Assembly (NCBI GenBank): GCA_014706385.1
Contig: JACGZH010000008.1
Coordinates: 1-64,000 of the forward strand
Length of the DNA: 64,000 bases
Reading direction: 5' to 3'
DNA from: Phaffia rhodozyma
Lineage: Eukaryota; Basidiomycota; Tremellomycetes; Cystofilobasidiales; Mrakiaceae
A program made the position numbers and the translations under genes. Shown piece by piece: positions 20,566-33,604 of the stretch; the first letter of the stretch is position 1, and every line of letters starts with the position of its first letter. The notes under the pieces are model-generated. The model had not been told where the DNA came from. It ran no database searches and saw only the letters and a program-made list of their open reading frames with translations.

Positions 20566-23500
20566 TCAACAGTACATCGCGCCACACACAGTCATGGCAG
20601 CCGTAGCCAAACTGTTGTCTTTGAACACGATTCTACCCTCACATCCCTCGCCAAGGCAGCAATTCGAGCGTCCACATAGACAGGGCGCACGCTGCATTTC
20701 TTTCCAGTGCTAATGTGGTGTCATCCGACCCAGAATACACAATAGTCAACACAATAGAAGAGGAGAGGGCAAATAAAGAGTAGGACTAACGAAATCGTGA
20801 GGGTAACATTCTGAACCCATACCCCAACCAGCCAACGGATGATGTGGAGCTCCTACCTTGGTACATCCCCATTGTCCGAGGCTGTGCGAAGTGCGGTGAT
20901 AAAAGAGATCTGGATCATAGTCCTTGCTTGTCCTACGAAACAGTCGCGGAGAGAAGAGGATGAGACGCGAACAAAGTGAGCGCTTTGGGTCGTTGAACGA
21001 AGCGAGAGAAAAGGAGAAAAGAAGGACATGGAAGATTCGTACCTGTTCGATGAAAGCTTGTCGACGGATTTTTTAGCCCAGGCCTTCTCCGCTGCTTTGG
21101 TGTGTTGAATTCTATATTCCAGCAATAAACCAAGACAGTCAAAAGAAGAATGTCAAAAAAACGACTTGGTCTATCTTGTTTTGTACTATGCACTCATTGA
21201 GAATATATGAAACACAGAGATCCCAACCTGTTTTGTTCCCGACTTTCTCGATTCGCGATACATGCCTTGTTTGCTACCAACCATATGGAGTTATGCGTCG
21301 AGGCTTGGGTGGCATCCCTATACTCCTCGTCCACCGATTTGACAGATTCAGACGGCGCCGACGGCTTTTCTCGACTCCAGAAATGGGTTGACCGAGGTGC
21401 CTCCTATCCAATTGTGAGCCAAAGGCAAAGCATCCCATTTCCAGTCAGACCCTGAATACTTTGGATGGTGTAGAACAGAAGGACACAACAGTGTTGTCTT
21501 GAAAAGATCTAAGTTTACGAACAAGGACGGCAGTGGAACTTCAATGATCAAGAAAGCAACTGTAAGTTCAAATGTGACCACCCGAAGCGATCGGCTGACA
21601 ATGCACTCACTAAAGTTCGTTGTATCGACCTGAGATAGCATTGCCGAATGATCGATCAGTCTTTCTCTCCACTTGTTATCTTGACTGTACATGTATAGAG
21701 GAAGTGCTTACTCTCCCAGGCCTCAGCCGTGCCAATGAAGGCCTCTTCTAGTGAAGCTTCATCCACCTTGTCCGGGTGATTAAGAAAGTTGGTCAACAGT
21801 CGAGAAGTGTCATCTCTGTAAGACTCGATCTTCAACTGGTGGGCATGCCAGATCAAGTCGATGTCGAGCGCTTGATTCAATGATATTGACACAGATGAGA
21901 ATGTTATTCCAGACATGGCAAGAAAAATTCATGGAAGGAACCAAAGTAGCGTACTTGGGCAGTGAAGAACACTCGTGTCTCGAGAAACCAAATCCAAGAA
22001 ACGATGGTACCTGACCAGACGATAAGAGTAAAATGTAGATGTTCAACGAGAGCCAGTGATAAGCAGGGATTTCCACCGGGGAAGAAAACATCAACAGACC
22101 TCGCGATCGCTTGAGCGATTACAGTGCGCTTGGTACTCAAAAAAGTCGGGTTTGTCCATCCAATCTTGGATCTGTCGCAAAGAGTCAGTCATGAGATCGT
22201 ATCCTGAGGAAAGTCAGCAGGCTCACATCTTTTCGATGGAGAGATTAAGTCTCAATGTCTATAGATTGCTCAAGCGGGGACGAGGTTTGGTAAGCATCGG
22301 AAGAAGCGTTACAATAGACAACAGATAGAGCCCTCACTGCTCCAGTTAGATCAACTCCAAATCGAGCCTCGGTTGAGGCGTACCTGCCCCAGAACTTCCG
22401 TCGTAAGGCGTAGACAATTCGAAAGGATAAATGCGAAAATCAGATACATATTGTTGTAGGTCAAATCCATGAAAATAGCTGAACCGTCAAGAGAATAGAA
22501 TTTACAAACCTCTTTTGTAATCTTTTCGAACGTCGCATTCTTTCTAATTTCCAAGTCGATTTTCCTGCTGTGGTCGTCCCAGATCTCTTGCACACCCTTC
22601 ATACCTCCTCGGAAGAACTCTCGAACTTCAGTCTTGCGCTCTACGTTCAGCTGATCTGAGCCAAGATCGAATTTGGCTGATGGATCAGATGGGTCTGGGA
22701 AGTGCGACGACAACTCGGTGAGGAGCCGTTGGTTCATGAGTGCTGCAGTCTCTGAGCTCTGAGTGAACCCGGTGATGTGAGAAATGGAAAGTTGACTATG
22801 GAAAGGAGGGACAGGATCAGCGCAAAGCACAGTTCGAACCTCCGACTTGACAATACAAGAGAGATGAACGAATGACTTACGGCAATAACCCTCCTTGCCT
22901 TCCTAGGAGGCACCTTCCCAGATCGTCTGCTAGCTTTCTAACTTTGAGCTCATCCCTACCAAATGTCTCATCACAGATGGTGCAGTTCGCTTTGAAGCCT
23001 GTTTGAGCCCACCCTTGGCCGACCGCAGGCATCGTCATCGCCGTGTTTGTTTTAGGATCCACTAGACGGAACTCATTTGGCCGCGGAAGGGTCACCCAAG
23101 GAACGATGTTGATGTTTCCACAGAAGGCGCAATTGACTGGTAGCGTGTCTGAGAGCGAGGTGCTCACCGGTGAGCTTGCAGGAAGGCCCGAGGTCAGAGA
23201 GGAGAATGAGTTTGACTGATCCTCTGTGAGATTGAAGACATATGATGTGGGGTCGATCTGACGAGCGGCTAGGTGAACAGGAAATGCCTTGATCGTCCGA
23301 AGGTCTAGACGACAACTGTGATCGGCTCGGTAGATCCGAGGATTGAGACAGTCTGGTCCAGACAACAAAGCGCGTGGTTGATGTTTGATACATGAGTTTC
23401 CACATAAACATATTGGACCATATTCTTCCAGGCAAGACTCACATGCATGCCATACGAGTAGTACATCCAACGGAGGCAGTCTATCCACCTCCAGCTCGCC

Positions 23501-23951
23501 GGTCGAGCTAGCATCACCTTTGGCCCGAACGGACTCCATCGCATTCCACCAGACCTCGAACCGGTTCACAGCTCGTTTGACAAAGATTGCAAGCTTGAAC
23601 TCATCGTTCGGCTCGACCGAGGTATCGGTAAGCGAATAGTCTGTTGGAACAGAGACTACCTCGTCCTTCAGCTTGGCAAACGCGCCGAGAAGGAGCAGAT
23701 AATCTACGGTCTCGGAGATCGAGATGAGTGGGGCAGATTTGAAGTCATGGATTGGAAAGAAGCTCGGGAGTGAGTTGTCCTGAATAGATGTAAAACGAGA
23801 ATAGTATGTAAGCAACATTCAAAAGGGAAAGCCACAGGTTCAAGAAGCGTCATACATCACTTCTGTAGGGAGGTGCATCAGGCCCGTTGGAAGCGTTTAA
23901 GGAAGAGTAGGAAGACGTTTGTTCGTAGTTGGGCGCCTTTGAGTCAGACAT
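20566..23951 (-). CDS. Glycine-rich-domain (DUF1399/GRDP-like) protein
   Basis: About a dozen exons can be joined from ATG 23951. The family's two WHA motifs are present: LDVLLVWHAC near the start, and CPTLDIDLIWHAHQL after RYHRFLDLV. Between them lies the family segment FGVDLTGA...IEKM, then KIGWTNP. Further exons give THNSIW and KAAEKAWAKKS, and a Cys-rich end (CLCGRSNCCLGEGC) stopping at 20566, which parallels the Cys/Gly-rich tail of fungal members. Exon 1 encodes 32 residues and is phase 0. Family function is poorly defined in fungi; plant GRDPs act in stress responses. Exon edges between 20.7 and 21.7 kb are the least certain. Confidence 0.82.
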
Positions 23952-24299
23952 CAATAAGAAGTAGATGATAGATTAGAATATGGTTGAATGAGGTTGAGAG
24001 CTTTGTGAAGAGTTCAACGTGCTTTATATGATACCCGGATGTCATCAACAAACACTTCTTGATCAACTTCATACATGAGATCATCCGGCCTGAACCAGTT
24101 CACGAGTCTCATGCCAAGCCAGATAGACGCCGGTCGGCACAGCTTTCGGAGGCCGCCCTTCCCGGAGGGAGCCGATCATTTCATACGTTGCTTCGATCCT
24201 GGTGACTATCTAACAAACTATAAATCAATGAATGATGCAAGGAGAAGATAAACAAAACCGATGTACACTTCTCGTGGCCCAATTAAACTTATTTCCTTC

Positions 24300-25051
24300 T
24301 CAGGCCCACTTGTCCGTCGGGTCACACTTCATATGCGTCCACATCAGTTCGGCACCCAGATCTTCCTTGCCGTCATCGCCTTCAGTAAGTTCCTCGGCAT
24401 TCTGGATAGCCCAATGTTTGAGACCGAGTGTGAGCTTGATGGCCGGCTTCTGGAACATATCTGTTGGCTGTACACGCGATCAAGACAGGTACGTTAATGA
24501 TATATATAGAGCCGATGAGCTTCGGAGACAGAACAGATCGGCAGAGGGGAGGACAGGGACGCACAAGCTTCAAGCTAGTCACCGGGTTGGTTCGAGTCTG
24601 AAGAAACCATTTCCGAGATCTCCTTCCTGATCATTCGGAGAATGTTCCTGAATGCAATATCTCCTTGTTGCCAGGCAGCTGATGACAGAGCAAACAAAGC
24701 TACACTCTCAGTCTCTCAACGACCTCTCTCTAAACGATATATTCGAAGAAACAGACAGCAGCAGAAAAAAGTGAAACGATCAACCTAACGCACTGTAGCC
24801 AGCATCGATGACACCTTGACTATCTGCGCAAACTTGAATATTGAACGTACCTCCGTCCAACGTGAGTAGGCCAGTATGATGACCAGAATAACGCTGCATT
24901 ATATTCAGCGCACTGGTCTGCTTGGAGGTGTCTGACTTGATACAGTGGTGGAAGGAAGTTAGGAGATAATGCGTCTTGGGACAAAACTAAGGGAAAGTTG
25001 AGTATAGCTTACAGACATCAGCTTCGGAGGAAGCGGACGTATCTTGGTCAT
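24300..25051 (-). CDS. Small conserved-looking protein of unknown function
   Basis: Four exons splice in frame from ATG 25051: MTKIRPLPPKLMS, then SDTSKQ to GYSAL, then ALFALSSAAWQQG to SNQP, then DMFQKPAIK to a stop at 24300. The product is about 155 residues and soluble, with a central segment having small-residue helices and a Trp/Met-rich end (MWTHMKCD). The long introns have good GT/AG edges. I do not recognise the family. Additional upstream exons are possible. Confidence 0.5.
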
Positions 25052-25948
25052 GCAAAAACCTGTCGAATTGAAGTATCAGTCGTTCCTCCCTGTGCAGTAA
25101 GGAAACCTCAAGGCTTACGTAAAGCTCTTCGATCTCCGTCGCTGATTGAGTCTAGTTTTGTTGCAACATCTATTGTCAACTCTCGGCTCTCATTATTGGG
25201 AAAGCTTTGTTTGCCTCTAGTTCATATCAATTTACACCTAGGGCCAAAAAATTGTTTTCATACGTGTAGAAACAAGAGAGTATAACGAGAAATGAGACAA
25301 TCGGGTGACGAGTCATGTTTCATTAAACACAATGATGTAGAAAAAGCCGACGCTGTACACGCATAGCGGCAAGATATAGATGACGCCCTTGAGAGACATG
25401 CAGATATAGCAACAAAGCCAGACCGTGTTCTCTCCGCTAAGAGTCCCGGCCGTGCTCGCCGTGTGAGCGGGAAGAGCAGAGTGACCGGCTCTATGGATGA
25501 ACACCGCCGAGATCAGCTGTGCGCGGCTCGATCAACCGAATGAACGATCTCAGCTTTGTCTTTCTGTCGCTTCATCTCTCTCTATCTGTCTCTTTGTGTG
25601 ATGGCCTCCTTATTTTTTCATGTTTACCACAGGATGGTGTGTCGAGTAGCCATTGTTTCTCTGCTCGCTCTGCTTGCTCTCAGACTTGGCGGAACAGGGG
25701 GTGACAATGCGTCCTGCTAAATGCCGCACTGAGCCCTTCACCAAGAAGAGAACCAGAAAGCGCAAAGCTAGTGTTTGACACCGCCGCTGCTGACGCTACT
25801 CCATTGACAGGGATCAATTAGACCCATGGCCTATGGGATCTTGGTGATCTGTGGTCTGTGGGCACCCAAGTCCAAAAAGGTCATGTATCGACCAAAATCG
25901 GTTGAGATTGCTCCCACCAAGCCTAAGGCTATAAATATATTCAAAACT
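25052..25948. other. Intergenic region
   Basis: Holds short frames only. A 63-residue minus-strand frame at 25313-25504 with one hydrophobic stretch is the best candidate but lacks support. Confidence 0.45.
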
Positions 25949-28489
25949 TTAATCCATGTCCATGTCCATGTCCTCATCCTCCTTCACCGTGAACAACATC
26001 TCGTCTCTCAGGTCGGATTTACTCGATGCAAATTGAGCGCTGACTTGACTTTGCTGAGCCAGCTGCTGTTGTAACTGGGGAGCAAGTTGATGTAGTGGCC
26101 AGTTCCCAGGTCGTGGAAGACCACCCACGACACCATTGGTTCCTCCGCCCACAGCGGTACCTCCAATAGCAGACAGAGAAGATGTCGATCCGAGTTTAAA
26201 GCCTGAGACAGGACCTACTCCCATTGAAGAGGGAAGTTCTCCTCCTTTGGGATTCGGATGCTTACCTTGTTGAATGAGAGCTAATCCAATGGCTCCGTGT
26301 GCCTGATTGATAGATAACATAAGCCTGGGATCTTGAAACAAGAAAAAACATGCCTGATTTGAAGAAAGACCGGCGAAAGCCATACACTCACAGCTGAATT
26401 TAAATAATGATATCTTAAGCCGTTCATCTGTCGATAACGCTTTGTGCAGCCACCACCAACTTGACATTGATAGGGCCTGCTTTTCTCTTCGGCTTGCTCC
26501 TCCGATAATCCGTTCTCCACTCCATCTCGAACATTGAAATCACACTGTCCAACTTTGAGGTGATACTTCAAACCGTTTTGTTGTTCTGTGAGCGTGTACA
26601 TAGTAGGCAAGTATTGCATCAGTAATCTCATCTTGTTGGACGTGAACGAAGGAAGGCATTCAGCTGCTTGACCTCAGTCAGGGCAAAGCAATTTTTTGGA
26701 CGGAGCACAGAAAGAAGGTGAAGAAAAGAAGATTAGGATCACGAACTGTATGATTTGTTGCAGCCAGGTGTCGGACAGTGATGAAGCTTTTGGTTCGCCG
26801 AAGCCGGTGGTGGAATTCCATTAGGATGAGCTAGGCCAGGGGTGATCGTCAACGAATGCATTTCCCCATCGTCGTTAATATTCATCGAGGCTGCTATCGC
26901 TGCAGCTGCTTGAGCCTGAGCTGCTGCAGAAGATGGAGAGAGTGGCGCCGTAGAGTTCTTTGGTTGTGGTTGAGATGAGAATAGCAATGTAGGAGGCATG
27001 GCCGATGGATTATTGTTGATAGTACTTGTCGAACCAAAGGGACCATTCAAGCCAGAAGTTGATCCACCAACTCCACCCGCTGAGCTCAAGTTAGAACCTT
27101 GCCCAGGAGAGGGATATCGATACTCACCCTCCCACACGGTCGTAGGCGTCTTAGCTCCGTCCGCCAACGCATTCCATCCCTCGTCCTTGATTTGAACACC
27201 ACTACCGGAATGAACAAAGGCGGCTCGGCCCGCAAGGGCTTGCTTGGTCTTCTTGTCTGAACCGCTTGGAGGAAAAGACGTCAGTACCGATGTTTCGAAC
27301 GCCGAATTTGATGGAGGGGCCAAAACATCTGACAGTTGAAGAGGAGCCGGGTTGGACGGCTGAGAAGTTCGATGAAGGATGTTGGACGGCGAGTTTAGGT
27401 TTGAAGATGTCCTGGGAGATGAGAAGCCCAAGGGTATGGGGTGTGCACGATTGAGTGGACTGGATTGAGGTTTGAGCTGTTGAGGTAGTACAGACGACGG
27501 AATCGCAGAGGCTGTGGAAGCAGAGGATCCGGATGATTGAGATGATGACGATGGACCATCTGCCTCTAGATCCATTGATTCAATATCGTGAGACGGGAGC
27601 TGAGAAGCATTTGTAGAGGGTGATAGGATGATGACGTGAACGTCCTCATACTGTTACGAGAATGTGACGGTGGTATTAGTCACCACAGATAACTCATCAC
27701 AATGTCGAATGCAAGAGACACATTGGGACTTTTTACGTACGTGTTCGAGGAGATCATGCATAGAAGATAATTCTAGTCCACAGCAATTGTAGTTTTGGCA
27801 CTTTGCTCGGGATTAAAAAGAATAGAGTTGACTGTAAGAAACCCATACCAAACTAATTGTATGAGTGAAGAGTGGCTTACATAGTCAGCCTCTCTCCTGG
27901 CCATCTTCATGGAGGATCCTCCGACCGACTCCATAGACGTAGAGAAATGGGTTGAAAAATCATGGGCGCTAGATAGGATGAATAATTTCAGATGATGAGC
28001 CATTAGAAGAAGAATCGAGAGTACATAGAGACATGTTCTCCAAAAGCGAATTAGATGACGATGTGCTCAGCCACATAAGGGTGGAACCCCAAAGACTTAC
28101 TCTATTCCGCCAGCTAGCCATGGCCCTCCGATATCTCCGCTTCCGACGAATTTGCCCTTCCAACTTCCCATACGTTGCATTCGATCCTCAAAGCTGTTCA
28201 TCATGCTTCCCATTCGAAAACTTCTGGCAAGGGAGCCTGAGTTGTTGTAAGACCCACTAGGAAAAGTTCCCCCACGGTTGAACCCGCCAGAAGGAACAGG
28301 TAAGGGAATGGGGTTGGATGTCAAGTTTCTTGAAGGAGAAAGCATCCCGTTTCGGAGGGGAAAGGATGAAGGTGAAAAGGATATTTGAGAAGGGACATGC
28401 TGATGGTGATGGCCTTGGTTTTGATTGGAAGACGGCACGGTCGAGGCGGCCGGCCGAGCAATTGGTAGGGGGGCGGAGTTGGTAGACAT
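25949..28489 (-). CDS. Sfp1-like C2H2 zinc-finger transcription factor
   Basis: Begins MSTNSAPLPIARP at 28489 and is spliced through at least six exons. A long Ser/Pro/Asn-rich disordered region precedes paired fingers near the C-terminus: CPTPGCNKSY split by an intron from NGLKYHL, then a linker and YQCQVGGGCTKRY followed by NGLRYH. This split-finger layout with GLKYH is typical of the Sfp1 family, nuclear regulators of ribosome biogenesis and cell size. The end is an acidic EDEDMDMDMD tail. An alternative is another GLKYH-type C2H2 regulator. Confidence 0.8.
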
Positions 28490-29302
28490 GATTTCTAAGA
28501 ACGATAAGACGGACGCGTTGAGGAAGCGATAGTCACAAAGCCAACGTGTGGAGTATTTGTAGTTCTGGACTCAGAAAGAAATAAACCAGAAGGCTCAAGA
28601 CAAGCTGATAGGGATGCCTCCAATGTGGAGCGATACTATGAATATGCAAAGTGGGGGTGTATGAACAAGGTGTCAGAGGAGAAAGACCCTGAGGTGCTCA
28701 CTTTCAAAAGAGGACGAACGGTGTGATATGAACCCGTTCAGGCTAGGTGTCGAAACCCAAAAGAATGTAGCGTTCGCTCACAGGATGTGAAAGAAGTATA
28801 TGTGGAAGAGGCAAGAGGAGAGGGTGAGTATCCCTGGTGCTATCCGATGTACGAATGGTGAAGAAGGCGAGATAGCGCTGACTGGTGGGCCCGAATCTAT
28901 TAGGAACGGGACTGGGACGTGAGCGATGGGGATGGTGCCGTAACCAACGAGGCGTAACCATGTTTCACGTCGATGATTGAACTTCATTCTGAATGGCCGA
29001 CAGGCTTCAAAGTCTATCCCCGTATTCAATCAGGCCGAGAGATTCCCATGGGTTTATAACGGGTACTGCTTGACCGGTTCAGGTTTGTTAGGTATTAAAC
29101 ATTAGAGAAGCCAAAGGTTGCCCATAAAACCCTCTCCATCACACTGAGCCCCGCTCGAGATTTAAAAAAACCCGACTCGATCGACACGATAATAAGGAGC
29201 ATAGGATATCTGACAGAATACAACTGTTACATTCTCGTTTCTTCCCTTCCATACAACGTAGATACAACACGAAACCCTTCCCTTGACCTCTGATCAGACC
29301 GT
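28490..29302. other. Upstream region of the Sfp1-like gene
   Basis: About 800 bp with no supported coding sequence; presumably the promoter and leader of the gene at 28489. Confidence 0.5.
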
Positions 29303-30098
29303 TTAGTCGTCCTGCTTGAACCCTGTCCATTGGCCGGGAGGAGTAGGCGTCCGTAAGGGCTCCCAGCTAGATTAAGGGTCCAAAGTTGTGAGTGGTTATG
29401 CAGATGCATATGTTCGGTGATCGAGCAGGCAACAGAGAGTCCAGGATGGGTGGTGTATATAGGGACGATGTTGAAAGCAACACGGTGAGTAGACGAACGC
29501 ATAGGAGCGTCAAAGGTTTTTCCGATCAAGTTGATATAGATATAAGAAAACACCAGGTCAGATATTTGTATATGGTAGGGTTGAACATCGAAAAAGAGAG
29601 AGGAGAATAAGATCCCAGCCATTCCAGCGATGGCTTGGTGATCGATATGTCATCGGATCACAACGTCACGAAACCTTTAAACAGTGTGACTGCAGGTTTC
29701 AGGACGGAAGAACAATAAAAGAGATAAACTGACGCTTTCCATTCAAGCATCTTCGCTGCCAGTTGTTCCTCGCTCTTTGCGATCTCCAAGACCTCCTCGA
29801 TCTCTCCGAGAGCGAGGGCTTTCTCGACCGATTCAACTGCTCGATCGCCAGAACCATCAGTCTTCATGGTTTTTCCCTCCTCAACTTTGTACTGGTTGAT
29901 CGCCTGGTTGACTACATTTAAACGGCTGTTCGTCAAAGCCTCAGTTCCTTGTCGATAGGCGAATGAGGGAGGAAGGTGGCTGAGAACCTTCAAGGTGGCT
30001 TGGTAGGTATGCGCAAGAGCTGGTAGAGGATTGGGATGAACCACAAGCCCAGTGATCTTAGTGGTTGTCTTGACAAGGTTGTATAGAGTTGGTCGCAT
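29303..30098 (-). CDS. NADH dehydrogenase subunit NDUFA5-like
   Basis: Two exons: 30098-29734 and 29366-29303. The product (about 140 residues) starts MRPTLYNLVKTTTKITGL with the family segment GLVVHPNPLPAL, then an acidic helical part (EEVLEIAKSEEQLAAKML), and ends WEPLRTPTPPGQW. These are the hallmarks of the ETC complex I subunit family. It is an accessory subunit of the matrix arm of mitochondrial complex I. It is head-to-head with the ATP synthase subunit h gene at 30434, separated by 335 bp. Confidence 0.92.
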
Positions 30099-30433
30099 GA
30101 TATAGAACGATAAAGCTGATGAGAGGGAGAGGGAGAGGTGTGATGGAAGAGAAGATTAAAACAATGTTGAGATGTGAGCACTGGCTACTTCAACGGAACA
30201 AGGCGGGGCCAACAGAGAGTGAGACAGCGAGGAAAGAAGGGAAAAGGACATGAATTAGAAACTTGTGTAGTTCGATGATTACAGTCGGAGGCAAAATTTA
30301 TAGTACAAAAAGGATCCGAATGAATGGCCCCCGTTGATTTGCCCATCCTCGTTTTCGCCTGTTTTCTCCCGACTAGCTTCTCTTTTCGGACCCTCACCTC
30401 ATTTTCTTACCTTTTCTTTCTCTTCCCATAAAC
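30099..30433. promoter_or_regulatory. Shared divergent promoter region
   Basis: 335 bp lie between the start codons of the complex I subunit (-) and ATP synthase subunit h (+). Both are oxidative phosphorylation genes, so a bidirectional promoter is plausible; no specific site is recognised. Confidence 0.45.
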
Positions 30434-31308
30434 ATGTTTGCCGTGAGTGATATGCTTTTGTGTCTTGTTGCGAGGATGTCACTCATTGGCCTCTCTTGTT
30501 CTGATATATGCCACTTTTTTTTGTTTTTTCATCAATGAAAAAAGGTTCGACGAGTCGCTGCCTCCGCTCCTGCTTTCGCCCGGAGGTCCATCTCTTCCTC
30601 TGTTGTCCGAAAGGGTATGCTCCTCTTCTTCGTTTCTCCTATCAGTTTGGACCGCAGAGATTAGATCAGATCTGACTGTGTGTTTCGATAAATCCCCATG
30701 TTTGGGTCATTCTTTGATCTCTCTTCTCTCAAACCCATCCGACTGGATCTTCATCTTGACTTTCCTTGAACTACGACTTTTCACTTGACGATTCGTATAT
30801 GCGACAATCGACTCATCTTTCCTTCACGGTTTCAACCTTTCTTCATCCGTCTCGCCAACAACCCATACTCCTTGTCGATCAATCTCACTCCTGATAGACC
30901 TCATCCAGGATCTCTACATCAAAGAGCTTAAGGCCTACAAGACCCCTGAGGTTGTGAGTCTTTCTGAATGACATACTCTGTCAAGCTTGTCCTTGAACTT
31001 TTCTTTCTCTTCATTTGGAACGTCTTACTGAGGTTAAGATTGGTTTCGTTATATGTCTGATTGATCTGTAGGACAAGGCTGCCCAGCTCCAAGCCGTCAA
31101 GTCTTTCACTCCTCCCGCCGCCCCATCTGCCCCCGCTTCGTTGACTACCGATTTGGCTGCCGATCTCGAGACCTATGATGCCACCACCGTCGATTTGGCC
31201 GCCAAGCCCAAGTCCACCGACAGTGCTGGCTCCGCTGAGACCCAGAGCCTTGACGAATTCTTTGAGGAGTTGAAGCAGGATATCCCAGAGTCGCCTTCCG
31301 CTCACTAG
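30434..31308 (+). CDS. ATP14: ATP synthase subunit h (Atp14-like)
   Basis: Four exons: a three-codon first exon (ATGTTTGCC then GTGAGT), an Arg/Ala/Ser-rich mitochondrial presequence exon, an exon giving DLIQDLYIKELKAYKTPE, and a last exon giving DKAAQLQAVKSFTPP to ELKQDIPE. The ELK-YK-P segment and the acidic ending match F1Fo subunit h of the peripheral stalk. It would act in the inner mitochondrial membrane complex V. Length (about 120 residues) fits the family. Confidence 0.87.
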
Positions 31309-31920
31309 GTGCGTTTTACTAACTTTGATATATACATTCGAGGGCAAAGAAGGAATAAGCAGTCGAGTGTCTCAACGGTCCAGGCTTTTCAACCAAATTT
31401 CCGAAAACTAATACGATGGGTTTTCTTTTTTCTTGGGATGCTTGGAATGACTTTTTCTTAGACGGGTTCTGAGTTGTTTTGTAAGATGAGATGTGCTTTG
31501 ATACGTTAAGAAGGTAGTTTGTCTTTCTCAAGCAAAACGGTGTTGCAAAGAATCGATAGGAAAATAAACTGTTGCAATAGGAGATGGCCGAGGAAAGACA
31601 GGGGCTGATGAATGGAGAAAGACGTCAAAAAGGCCAGAGGACATCGTGAACGAGCGAAAATGCGGTTTGTCGAGAGACCTGAGTACACCATCTATTCTCA
31701 TTCAATCATATCACTCAGTCCAATCGACAAAAACGAGCAACGCATGCTGAGCTGAAAAAGGATACATAGCAGAGCAAATTCTCGAAGCAAAGTATGGATG
31801 AGAAGAATCAGATCTGTCTGCAGACACAGAAGACAAGGACCTACTTGAGAAGGAGAAGAGAGAGATTAAGGAGGAAACGAGGGCAATACACTACTAAGAT
31901 TTTGAGTGATGGACGAGTGC

Positions 31921-32987
31921 TCTATTCGGCCACCTTGCCAACGATGTTGTACCGCTTCTCAAAAAAGCTGTACCATTGATCTAGAGTCGCCATCTCCTTA
32001 TCCCCGAGACCGGAGTAGTCCGAGACAGCGTCCTGTGTGAGGATGATGTATACACAGGTGAGCAACATGATACACAAGGGACAATCACGGCCGGACTTCC
32101 AAGACCAAAGTCAAGCATATGGGTAAGAGAGCAAAGAACGCACCTCGGGCTTCAAACTACTCATGCCCAATCCTTTACTGCCATCCTTCCCGGCAAACAC
32201 GTTGTAGCTCGCTCCAGGACCATACATCTCTCTCTTTGCGCTCACGTCAAACACGGAGCCCTTGATGGCGACGTAGATTTTGCCGTCAGGGGAGTTTCCA
32301 TCGTGTTTCGCAAGCTCGGCAGGAGAAATAGGAGTAGACAGTGGGGCATTTAAGCTGACAGCAGGCGCGGACATCATACTTGTAGTCTTCTGTGGTTGGA
32401 CGACAACAACGGGGGTGAGCTAAGTCTTCAGAGCCAGTCTGCAAACTGAGGGGCTGTACGATAGAAACTCATCGGACCAGGCAGGTATCAAGACACTTAC
32501 AGCGATAGAAGGTGTTTCCTTTTTTCCTTCGGCGGCGGCTCGCTCTCGTTCGGCTTGAATAGTTTTACCCTGGAGGATGCTAGCTTGTGAGCCTGGTCGG
32601 GGAGCAAGACGAGGTTGGGCAGGGGTAGCGGAAGTAGTCGTGGAAGAAGAATTGTTGTTGAAAACGGCGTAACCGACAAAGACCAGAGCAACCGGAAGAA
32701 GAGCTTTAGCGAGATGACCCAGGGCGTCGAGAGGAGCAGTGTCCCAAGTGCGAAGAATGGATCGGTAAGTCTGGATGTCAAGAAAGATGGAAACAAATGG
32801 GGTGAAACAATCGATGATGAGATAAGACTCGAAGCTGCCCCCAATCATAGGAGGGACAAAGAAGGGTGAAAATGGATGGTTCGAATGAAGAACACTTAGG
32901 ACATACGTTGATCAGATATGAGCTGTAGTCTTCGATAAGCCACTTTGTTTTGAGGTAGATGACTTGTTTGACTGTCGGAGGACTCAT
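31921..32987 (-). CDS. Dap1-like cytochrome b5/MAPR haem protein
   Basis: Four or five exons from ATG 32987. An N-terminal part has one membrane span (ALLPVALVFVGYAVF) followed by a Ser/Thr/Pro/Ala linker. The MAPR-type cytochrome b5 domain follows: GKIYVAIKGSVFDV, then YGPGASYNVFAG with the Tyr ligand region, then a final exon DYSGLGDKEMATLDQWYSFF. Dap1 proteins bind haem and support P450 enzymes of sterol synthesis at the endoplasmic reticulum. It is head-to-head with RRP9 at 33605. Confidence 0.9.
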
Positions 32988-33604
32988 CAAGAGAGATGAG
33001 ATGGGAGAAGTAACAAACTGGAAAGGATAGAAAAGCCGAAAGGACAGTATGAACGCCAGGGCGTGGGTGGAATCCTGAAGGGGAGTGGGAGAAACCGCGT
33101 GCCTGAATTTAACCCTAGCAAGAGAAAATCCTCCGGGCTTATACAGTAGAATCTATACAGAGAATCTTCCCGAGCATTCTTTCTTTCCGGCGTTGCTTGC
33201 TCTGGGATTCGATCTTTTCTTCCCAGCTCCTCTTTTATTCACTCTGTTATTCCTAGAGCGTTGCTGCCGCTTCTCCTGGTGTTGGAAATCAGGAAGATCT
33301 CTTTCCGGTCAGCGCGCTGCTCTGAATATATATTGTTCGCTGGATTACCTCGCTTGTTCTCTCGTAAGGTGCGTGGTTACAAAAATCACGTGATCACGAG
33401 TCTTTTTAGTTACATCCTCTGCTCATCCTCTTGCCTCTGCCCTCCGTGTTCGAATTTTTTGAGATTCTCACTCAAACCCTGCCTCAGCCCTTTTCCTTTG
33501 CTTCGTCCTCCTTCTTTTCGTCCTAGTTGTTCTTTTTCTCTCGTTTCCTTCTTCCCTTTTTTCCCTTTCTTCCTCAAGACAAACTAGACCTGATCGATAC
33601 TCTC

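Noticed and set aside
21541..21560. Early stop of the DUF1399 gene after a YNELYCFLDH ending
   Set aside because: Further downstream exons matching the family's C-terminal THNSIW and Cys-rich parts can be joined, so this in-frame stop is more likely intronic.
22351..22500. An exon starting after the AG at about 22469 in the DUF1399 gene
   Set aside because: It introduces a stop; using the later AG before TTCTGGGGC keeps the family sequence in frame.
25313..25504. 63-residue frame with one hydrophobic segment
   Set aside because: Too short and unsupported; no family recognised.
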